Positions 55,700-64,000 of a DNA stretch of 64,000 nucleotides are shown here, piece by piece. The stretch comes from Wallemia ichthyophaga EXF-994 (Eukaryota; Basidiomycota; Wallemiomycetes; Wallemiales; Wallemiaceae). Each line of letters starts with the position of its first letter. Positions within the stretch are counted from its first letter, which is position 1. The notes under the pieces are model-generated. The model saw nothing but the letters and a program-made list of their open reading frames with translations. It was not told the origin of the DNA and ran no database searches. Location: positions 310,001-374,000 of the forward strand of contig NW_008806276.1 in the NCBI RefSeq assembly GCF_000400465.1. Direction: 5' to 3'. The position numbers were made by a program, and so were the translations under genes.

Positions 55700-58054
55700 A
55701 TGGCGAGTACTAAGGCGATTAATGGCACCCACAGGCTAACATAGCGTAGTTCTGGAAGTGAGCACCATCTCGTGCGCCATCTCCATTTTCTCAAGCCGTT
55801 TGAACAGCACTGAGCTGCTTACGTCGAGGAGAGATGGATATGCATTGGTCTGGATCGCTGCCACGCTTCCATCAAAGTGCGCTCTACAAAATCGCGACGC
55901 TGTCTAACCCAAATCTCAGAGCCAATCTCACAAACTTCAAGAGGCTTTCAAAGAAGGATATTTTAAATTTTTCAGTTCCAGCATTCTGCCAAACGCTGCA
56001 GGACCCTCCTGAGCCACTAGCGCTGCGTTTATCTTCCAGCCTACTCATCGGTGTTGTCAGAATCTACGATAAGCGCCTCATGTTTTTCGAGCATGACGTC
56101 CAGCAGGTCCACAACAACCTCCTCAAAGCCATCAACAATACGGAAATGAGCAGCGACGGTGAGAGTATCAACTTGCTGCAGCATCGAGCACGCGTCGATC
56201 AAATTACTCTCGATGCCAATCAACTTCACGCGCCTGATAACATACAGAATCTCGATCTGAGACTGCAATTGGCTGAGATTGTAAGACGGGCATTTATAAG
56301 CCTCTGTCGCTGTTTCTGACGTTGAAATCGAAAGGATGTTACTGCTGGTATGACCAATGCACTTCAAGACAGCAACATCGCCTCGCTCACTGCATTTGAC
56401 AGCCATTCCAGTGGGATTGGTAGAGCTGATCCGACGCAGCAAGACTTGCTATTCGATCCAATGATACCTATGATGCCCATGGATTGGAGTATCTCCAGTC
56501 ATGCTCCTCTTGGTCCTGATATTCCCGCTAATGTTGCTCAATCGGCGTCTCATCAGTTCCTCCAAGATCGTCCACCTTCGCGACAGATTGCTGCTGGATT
56601 CGATGACTGGGGTATGCCTTCGGAAGATATCCGTCGCGATTTCTTCGAGGACATAGCTCAAAATGTCAGAGAAGAGGGATTGGGTGAGAACTTTTTCAAT
56701 TTTGAGTGAGTGACAAGCTGAGACAGTGGTGAGATATTGCCTTTTTTTGCTTACTTGCCAAAGTATCCCGCTCGAGGGCGTTAAAGCTCAGTCTGTCGAA
56801 GAGCGCAGAGTGAGTGTGTTTGTTGACGCCCTACTGCCCTACTGCCCTAACGCAAGTGTAGAGATCGAGAGAACAAGGCAGCCAACCTATATCTTCTTCT
56901 CCATTGTCTTCACTCCCACAAGCAGCAAGGCCAAAGAAGCGTAGGAGACTCGTTGTCGACAGCCGTCTTGACTTGTTAGATGAAGTGAGTATAGTGTTCG
57001 GGTGTAGTCGAGTGAGTAACGTTTCATAGGAATTGCGAGGATCACGTGACAATTACTTGCAAAATATGGAGAGGTAAGGATTATAACATGTGGGCTGTGC
57101 TTATCCATCTTCAGAGACAATATTGCAGCTGGTCATCGCAACAGCATTTATCAAGAAGAGACTTTAGCGTGCAACATGGTAATATCATTACCGTTCAATA
57201 GTACGTCAGTGTACAGAAGTACCTTCTACTAACAGCCATGGTAGTTGCTAGGAATATGGAGCTTGGTGGTAACTTCCCAGACCCTAAAACCATCACGAGA
57301 TGGAGAAGGAAAGAGAAAGGTGGAGCAGAAGGTGGAGCGCCTGGAACCAAAGAGACGACGCCGATGATTGGGGCAGGTAGTGGTATGGTCAGCTCTGGTC
57401 ATGGCGTAGACTATCAATTTGATGTACCGATGGACCCTCTCCAGCTGCCAGCTGACGTTGAAGTCGGTAGAGCTGTAACAGGCAGTCCACGCAGTGCATT
57501 ACCTTGGGAGAGGTCTGATGTTGGATTGGATGTCGACAGACCGTCTACGGCATCGCCATCTGCAGCAAGTCTCCACAGAAGCGTGTCGATGGTTTCAGAG
57601 GGAAGAAGATTCAGCTTGGATCCCATAGGCAGCACACAAAGGAGACAGTCGATCCGTTCACCAGTTGGTGGATCAGTCGTTGGAGGTGATGTATCCATGG
57701 GAATCGATCATGGATCATTCGCAGGACTCGATGAAGCATTCCTACCAGAAGCTGAGCTCGACAATCAGACTAATAGCTTTTTGAGATTCGCCAAGGGCGT
57801 TTTTGGTAGCAACGGCGGCACGGGTCAAGTTGATGAGCGTAGCAGTGTGCGTTGTCTAGTGATGAATGATATATGTCCAGCAACGCTCACAGCGCGCTAT
57901 GTAGCTGTGAATGCGTTCCATAACATACTAGGTGAGTGTTTTTAATGATGAAACGCGGTTGCCTAAATGGTCCTCTTCAGTGCTCGCAGACAAGAATTTG
58001 GTTAAGGTGCATGTGAAAGACGATCCAACGAGGTGGTCACTTTCATTTGCGTAA
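55700..58054 (+). CDS. REC8: Meiotic cohesin kleisin REC8
   Basis: My model is 626 aa in eleven exons (55700-55702, 55750-55757, 55808-55876, 55920-56280, 56335-56705, 56764-56809, 56862-56984, 57030-57073, 57115-57200, 57236-57931, 57981-58054). REC8 closes the cohesin ring in meiosis. The N-terminal helix domain reads TELLTSRRDGYALVWIAATLPSK, RLSKKDILNFSVPAFC and LRLSSSLLIGVVRIYDKRL. The C-terminal winged helix has ARYVAVNAFHNILG and VLADKNLVKV. A long ORF from the ATG at 55834 is a wrong frame for its first 29 codons. The first two exons (ATG alone behind a GC donor, then 8 nt) are inferred because they give a kleisin-like MFWNTELL start. Confidence 0.82.
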
Positions 58055-58166
58055 AGTGAAAGAGAAAGAATTGCTGTATATTTTTATTTACGATTCATGA
58101 GTATTCTTGCTGGAATAGGTGATGTCTTGACCAAAACTTTGATAGGCGATACGCATCGGCGAGAGG

Positions 58167-59217
58167 ATGGTATCATTTTCATGTCAGAATTGTAATGATA
58201 CGGTGAAGAAGCCTAAATTACAGATGCACATGAATCGATGCCAGGCGCCTGTGGATTGTATTGACTGCAGTACAACGTTTGATGGACATTCAGCCAAGTG
58301 GGTCGATTGCGGGGGAGGCACTGCAGCGCTAACAACGCAACCAGAGCACACACGAGCTGTATGACGGAGGAGCAGAAGTATCAGAAGAATTTATATCATA
58401 AGCCTACAAAGGTGTGTGCAGCTCTTCGCGTACCACCACACACCATCTAACGCGCAATGAAGACAAAGGCGGTGGAAATGAAGCAAGAGCCAGAGTCTAC
58501 AACAGCGCCAGCTCCAGCTACCGCTCCAGCGCCTACGCAAGAGAAGAAGAAGAAAAAGTCCAAGACTGAGAAAAAGGAGAAGGAGGCGGATGAAGAGCCT
58601 CCATCGACGCAGAAAGAGTCTAAAAAGCGCAAAAAGGTGGGTGCTGAGGAATAGGCGTGTGCGTGTATCTAACGTAGCTGCTCCAGTCCAAGACCAAGGA
58701 CGAGGCGAATGACGATAGCGAGAACAAAGCCAAGGACACAGACGAGCCGTCAAAGAAGAAAAAGAAGAAGACGTCGACGGAGGATGGCGAGGAAAAGCCA
58801 AAGAAGAAGAAGAAGGCTAAAAAGTCTGATAAGGATGCTGAAGATGGTACAGAAAATGTTGAGAAACCAAAGAAGAAGAAAAAGTCGAAAAAAAGCGAGA
58901 GCGAGAGCGCTGTAGGTAAAGGGACTTCCGCGGGAGCTGACAAGAAGGCGCCACCCACTCTATTCACAGACGACGATCTCCGCGATGCAATGAGACATGC
59001 CATAGCTGAGCAGCAGCAAGGCACAACCATCGAGTTCCAAAAGATGCTCATGTCCATTTTAAAGGCAGCGGTGGAGATTAAGAAGAATAAGAATACCGAT
59101 GAGCCGAGTCAGGAAGAGCTCACTGATGCCCACAGAGATATTGCAAATCAGGTGTTGCGGACGATGACGTTCACAAAATCAGACGACGGCAATGAAATGC
59201 TCCTAGGCATCAAATAG
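58167..59217 (+). CDS. LYAR-type C2HC zinc-finger nucleolar protein
   Basis: The product is 300 aa in four exons (58167-58297, 58345-58411, 58463-58636, 58687-59217). LYAR-family proteins act in the nucleolus in ribosome biogenesis and growth control. The N-terminus carries the paired zf-LYAR fingers: FSCQNCNDTVKK, HMNRC, DCIDCSTTFDG and HTSCMTEEQKYQ, the last formed across intron 1. The middle 120 residues are long Lys/Glu runs, a typical nucleolar-retention region. The C-terminal 80 residues form a small helical domain (LRDAMRHAIAEQQ to NQVLRTMTF). Its stop is 25 bp from the convergent ML-domain gene. Confidence 0.87.
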
Positions 59218-59242
59218 AATATTACAGGGACTGATTGATACA

Positions 59243-59814
59243 TTAATTATTCAAGTTTGTTACTGATTCGGGCGATTGAGGTACCTCGAAGCTGATATCT
59301 GCACACCCGAGCTCAGTGTCGCCGTTGTGGATGTCCATATTGATTGTGTAGTTTGATTGTGAGCTGTTGATGATATCTGAGTCGTTTGTGACATCTAGCT
59401 CGTAGCTGCCTTGGCTGACAGGACAACTAATGCCGCTTTTTGATCTAGGATGAGTCGGTATGAGCTAGGAGGGAGTATGGTAGCAAAGTAGACTAACAAA
59501 TAGGTACAGAAATCTCCATCGAAGCTGAGTAGCTTGAATCCTTGTTCGACGATAGCATATGTGAGCGTTGCACTGTCAACTTGCTCTGAAACATTCATTG
59601 TGATGTTCTGGATATTATCGCCAGTAGCATCTTGGAATGTGATAGCTGATGAGGTACCTAAATAGCGTGAGATAAGGATTATTAGGAAACATCCCCACTC
59701 ACCGCAATCTTTGATCTCCTTAACCTTTGTTTGAACAGGTGTGGACGTTGAGACCGTTTGTGAATGTGCAACGCTCGCAAGCAGCCCTAACAGGTAAACA
59801 AACCTTCTTATCAT
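59243..59814 (-). CDS. Secreted ML-domain (NPC2-like) lipid-binding protein, copy A
   Basis: The product is 157 aa in three exons (59703-59814, 59498-59657, 59243-59444). ML-domain proteins of the NPC2 or PG/PI-transfer type bind sterols or phospholipids in the vacuole or outside the cell. A signal peptide (MIRRFVYLLGLLASVAHS) is followed by the ordered cysteines KDCG, GDFCTYL, SGISCPVSQGSYEL and ELGCADI, the three-disulfide ML pattern. The start at 59814 gives the best signal peptide; an in-frame ATG at 59844 is the alternative. It is 131 bp downstream of a second ML-domain gene but only distantly similar to it. Confidence 0.83.
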
Positions 59815-59945
59815 GATACAATTAATGAAAGATACACTTGCCATTTTGGGAGCGGCGTCGTATGACAGTGAAAAATTTATTACAAAAGGATTCGTAGGAT
59901 CGTTCAATGACATTACAACATATTGTGGTCGTTAGGATAGTAGTT

Positions 59946-60661
59946 TTAGTTGAAAACACTTAAAAACGGAAGAAAACTTAGTCTGAAGTTGAGACAAGCT
60001 AGTGGAGTGTCGTCGACGGTGTTAGCTCTGACTTGAAGGGTGTAGGCGGCTGTAAAGGGTGAGATGGAACGTGAAATGACAAGGTTGACGCAACGCACCT
60101 GGGGGAATATGCGATGGAAGTTGGATGTTCTGTTTGATGGCACGCTCACCCTTTTCAACAGGACATTGAATTTGAGCATCGGCGTTATGGCTTGTGAGGA
60201 GATGAGTATGAGATCAGTGCAAATAATAAACGCGCTTACGCCTCCTTGCAAAGATCGTAGCGAGTGGAATAGAGAGTGATGTAACCCAACTTGACAGCGA
60301 CGTCTGCGTACGCGCCTTCCTGTCGTGGGTGTTAGAAGTGTAAGGGTACTACGCAGACACTGCCACGCACTGCAATGTATCTGTTCACAGTTCCAGCCGC
60401 GTCTATAGTAAGATTACGGCCAGATTGGGGAGGATCCGGGGAAACATCGAGTTTGCTGAGCTTGAGAGCGTCTTCAACATCGCCACAATCACTCCAAGAC
60501 CACTTGGAAAGGGGTTTGACATCGTTGGCGGTGGTGTCATCGCCGAGATAGAGGACAGATTCATCAAAGGAGAGAACATCTAAATAATTATAATCGTATT
60601 CACTGATAAATGCTGCAACAGGCGCTGTGACTGCTAAAACGAGAATTCCTTTTAATTTCAT
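59946..60661 (-). CDS. NPC2: NPC2-like phosphatidylglycerol/phosphatidylinositol transfer protein
   Basis: The product is 188 aa in four exons (60371-60661, 60240-60319, 60099-60190, 59946-60049). A signal peptide (MKLKGILVLAVTAPVAAF) and a short propeptide-like stretch precede the ML domain. WSWSDCGDVEDALKL, RYDLCKEA, QIQCPVEKGE, IPPAAYTLQV and PLACLNF are the characteristic NPC2 landmarks and cysteines. Fungal NPC2 works in the vacuole lumen, handing sterols or anionic lipids to membranes. It is head to head with the eIF4E-binding protein gene with 47 bp between starts, and in tandem with the other ML-domain gene. Confidence 0.9.
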
Positions 60662-60708
60662 TATCAAAGTGCGAGACGACGCCTTCTGATCACTCGACCA
60701 AGGCTGAA

Positions 60709-63374
60709 ATGCAGTCTGAAGAAATTTGTGAGGCGGGAGAAGCCGGGGAAATAGAACTGACAGGACACACAGCTACACCTGCAACACCGGCTACACTAGC
60801 AACACCAGCTATCCTTACAACGACATCGTCGAGGAATCTGCCAGAGCCAATTTCATACACCAGAAATGAACTTCTTAGGCTTTCAAAATCACCGTTAGTA
60901 AAGGCACCAGATAACTTGGAACCGTTTTCCGTTTGGTTTGGGTGTGTCGCTTTGCAGCTTTTGCAGCTTTTGACTTATTCTGTTGACAGCGAGTATACCG
61001 CTCCACCTGCGAATACACCGAGGCCTTCAATCAGCTCACCCAACTCAAGTGCCTCCAATACCTACAACAGGTGCGCTGCTCATCCCATTTTTGCCTCATA
61101 GCTCACACTACACCCAGATTTAGGCGCAACAACGAAGAAGTCGATTCCCCGAGGTCTTCAAAGTACAAGAATGCTTTCGAAAGAGCTCTTGGTTCTTCCT
61201 CAAACCAACCTTCTTCACTTGGTGGGCTTCTTTTGCGGGTTTATAGCACATCCACTTATACCTTTCACAGCTGCTTATAGAAGTCCCAACTCAAGGCATC
61301 CAGAGCCACGTTCTTTCGACCGCGAGTCTGAATTCGCTAGAAATAAGGTTCGTTCTGGCTCAAATCATAACCACACACTCTCACACTTTAATACTCTCAG
61401 TTCTCCGCTGATAAATCTAAAACTCCTCGTGAAGATCGGCCTGATCGGCCTGATCGTTCTAATAAATACCGCAACGAAGAAAAATCACCTCTTGGAAAGA
61501 AAGACAGTGCAATCACCTTACAAGATTCTCTTAAATCAAACGATGGTGATTGGAGGAAGGGCGGCTTTGCTCAAGAACGACAGCGTATGCGTAGAGGCAG
61601 AAATCCTTCTTTTGACGACGATGCTTCACCAGCGTGGTTAGATGATTCCTCTTCCCGTGACAGATCTAGGAATAAAGCATCCTCTGGTCCTTTTGGTTCC
61701 GGCTCAGCCGGTGTTGACAGCATTCAAGCTTTCAAAGCTCAAATGCGAGACAAGGAAAGACGAGAGAGGTTGCTTGAGCTTGGTATAGATGAAGAAGCTC
61801 CGTCTATTCACTACAATTCCCACTCCCATCCTCAGACTGCTTTGCTCGAGGACGAGTTTCAAGTTGACGCTGCGAATGACGAAACTTTTGGTGATATGGA
61901 TGCTGCTAATGATGATACTTTCGGTGACGGCGCTTCCCTCGAGCCATCCATGTCCAAATTGACGATGAATGATGATCCAGCTATCCTTAATGCCTCAAAT
62001 ACTGCTCCCTCACAAACCCAATCACCAGAAACGCAACCTCAACTGTATACTGAACTTGGAAATGCCGGTAGTACAGCATCATCAGAGGGAACCCCCAAGG
62101 TCACAGAGAAGGCACCTGCTGCCAGCAGATTTGCTAAATTCTTCGATGCCAAGCCAAAATCACATCAACATGCAATGGATGCACAAGCTAAATGGCTCGA
62201 TGCTCAGAGAAGGAAGGAAGCTGAGCCAGCAGTCAATTCTCCAACCCCACCAAACCTAACAAATGACCAACCAGAAATGCAAAGAGTCTTGGCAATGTTA
62301 CAAACCTCAAACTCATCTACACCAGTGCCTCAACCATCTTCCGTAAAAGAAATTAGTAGACCGACATCCACATCATCAGCTGGAGCTGATCTAACAGCAA
62401 TTTTACACCAACAACAACAAGCTGCGTTCCGTAATCAACAACTTCAACAACAACAACAAATAATAATGCAACAAAGGAAAGAACGCGAGCAGGAATTACA
62501 GAGGGAAAGAATGCAAAGGGAGCATCAAGCTTTATTACTTGCACAGGCTCAGAGGAGGCAACAATCACCGCAAGATCCTGCAATACTAAATGCTTTATCG
62601 CTTTCACGTAATAAGGGCAGTCCAGCTGCAGCAATGTCACCAAATGTGATGCACCAACAACAATCAAGAATGAGTCCAATGAATGACCCAAGAGCGGCAG
62701 CGCTGCAAGAGTATCAAATGAGATTGGCGTATGAGAGACAGAGGCAACTTCAACAGAATGAAATGGCAGATCCGCAACCAGAGCAAAGTCAGCAACAAAA
62801 GCTGCAGGAGATGTTAATGATGCAGCAACAGCAAGCACAAATGAGACAAATGCAACAAGCAAATGCTATGAGAGGAGCACCACCAGAGCATTTAGCAGCG
62901 TTGATAAGAGGAGGAGGTAACACACAATCACCAAATAGTGGATCAAATCCACAAGCTGGGACATTGCTTATGCAACAGATTCAACAGCAACAAGGACAGG
63001 TACCTTCAACGATAAGTCCACCACATGCACCACACCAACAGCAGCACTCCCAAGCTAATGAGATGTTACTCCAACAACAGCGTTTGCTCGCTCAACAGAG
63101 AGGCATGCAAGCCGCACAGGCGCAAGCGCAAGCGCAAGCTGCAGCACTCGCGACTGCTATACAACAACAACAACAGCAACAACAGCAACCTATGAGTGGA
63201 TTTATGAATCAGCAACCACATCAACCGTATCAATCACAACAGCAGCATCCTGACATGCACCACTATGCCAACAACAACAACTCATTCGATCACGTCTCCA
63301 AGATGGCAGGACCACAACAGTCTCATCTCATGGATGCTCAGCAGCAGAGACAGAAGCAAGCACAGCGTAGGTAG
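60709..63374 (+). CDS. Gln-rich protein with eIF4E-binding motif, 4E-T-like
   Basis: The product is 822 aa in five exons (60709-60941, 60990-61070, 61118-61221, 61271-61347, 61401-63374). A canonical eIF4E-binding motif, Y-x4-L-hydrophobic, is at residues 50-56 (YTRNELL). Further on are GDWRKGGF, SPAWLDD and ASRFAKFFDAKP; the last resembles a motif of the eIF4E transporter 4E-T. The C-terminal half is a Gln/Met-rich low-complexity region with CAA/CAG runs and coiled-coil character, typical of P-body proteins. I infer a translational repressor or mRNA-decay factor of the 4E-T/Eap1 kind; orthology is not certain. A stop at 63374 follows QKQAQRR. Confidence 0.68.
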
Positions 63375-64000
63375 TGAGATATGGTGTAGGTGTTCTTCAC
63401 TAACGGTTTCACAGTTATGGCATTGCTGAATGGTGGACGTTAATAAACTAACAATCAAAGAACAGCATCTATTCATTCTCTATTACAAATCTTCTTGGTA
63501 AATTTGATCTCTTTATTCAGACCACTCATTCTTCTCACTCCATTCATCTTAATGCATATCTCGTTTTCACTTGAAATTTAATTGTGTGCCTGAAATTAAA
63601 TAGCGCGCCCACTTCACAGTCGCCGCTGTCAATTACCACCACGTATCATTATGAAATTATGAAAATGAATAAATAGATTTTAAATATTACAGTTTAAATT
63701 ATCCGCAAATTTTAACAGCTCAATCAATCCCATCAAGCTCGTTTTGCTGGGTGCCTCAATTATCATTCCAAAACCGCGATAAGCGACAGTAGTATAAGCG
63801 TAAATGGGTTTATCACTTATGATATACGCAAAATAAACTACAGCAAAATCAATGTGATTATATCGTTGAGTTCATTTAGGATCGTCCATCGAAATCATCC
63901 ACTCCATTAATTTAGCAGATTGGAGAAATGTGACCACGCTCGACGGAATTCTGCGAATAACCCTTTTTTTATTACCTGCGCTTCTATCTATAAAAATCAC
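63375..64000. other. Gene-free right end of the window
   Basis: This is 626 bp of AT-rich sequence after the 4E-T-like gene. It holds its 3' UTR and perhaps the promoter of a gene beyond the edge. No ORF with recognisable content, tRNA or repeat is seen. Confidence 0.5.

Noticed and set aside
55834-55920. ATG at 55834 as the REC8 start
   Set aside because: Its first 29 codons read DMHWSGSLPRF and so on, unlike any kleisin, while another frame over the same bases gives the conserved N-terminus; the two merge at 55920 through an intron.
58391-59057. Two minus-strand frames rich in Leu, Phe and Ser
   Set aside because: They are antisense of the Lys/Glu repeats of the LYAR gene.
62353-62862. 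Long minus-strand frame of hydrophobic residues
   Set aside because: It is the antisense of CAA/CAG-rich Gln codons in the 4E-T-like gene and has no independent support.

Overview
This window is nuclear DNA from a fungus, most likely a basidiomycete yeast; the very short introns, AT-leaning composition and packed genes suggest Wallemia or a close relative, but the genus is an inference. I rebuilt 31 protein genes, nearly all spliced. Introns are mostly 35-60 nt, with donors such as GTGAGT or GTTAGT, branch sites near CTAAC or CTRAY, and acceptors YAG or AAG. Most exon joins are fixed by frame and by family motifs that cross the junction.

Layout. 0-14 kb holds chromatin, segregation, repair and trafficking genes: an HPC2/ubinuclein histone chaperone, DASH subunit ASK1, mismatch-repair PMS1, Golgi tether COG8, ER insertase subunit EMC1 and HOPS/CORVET subunit VPS11. 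14.06-21.48 kb is a 7.4 kb interval without a recognisable gene. It is dominated by two 1,815-bp near-identical inverted arms (15836-17650 and 19301-21115) around a 1,650-bp AT-rich core. 21.5-40 kb holds a glycerophosphodiesterase, a mitochondrial PP2C, eIF3m, cytochrome b5, cytochrome c peroxidase, a membrane-anchored FG-repeat protein, MED17, a coiled-coil protein, IDH2, a secreted GMC oxidoreductase, UBC1 and proteasome beta-6. A 1.7 kb sparse stretch follows (39954-41656). 41.7-63.4 kb holds gamma-tubulin complex GCP3, elongin C, a membrane-anchored histidine acid phosphatase, RPB5, cohesin SCC3, an ABHD12-like hydrolase, kynureninase, PEX14, the meiotic kleisin REC8, an LYAR-type nucleolar protein, two neighbouring ML-domain (NPC2-like) proteins and a Gln-rich protein with an eIF4E-binding motif.

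These are ordinary single-copy housekeeping genes rather than an operon-like system, although several chromosome-segregation genes (ASK1, GCP3, SCC3, REC8) lie in the same window. Divergent genes often share tiny promoters: 34 bp between PMS1 and COG8, and 22 bp between kynureninase and PEX14.

The most unusual items are the large inverted repeat (a long-TIR element or a centromere-like structure are the two leading readings), non-canonical splice junctions (GC-AG in VPS11 and probably REC8, GA-AG in the glycerophosphodiesterase), several micro-exons of 8-18 nt, and a VPS11 RING domain that has lost half its zinc ligands.
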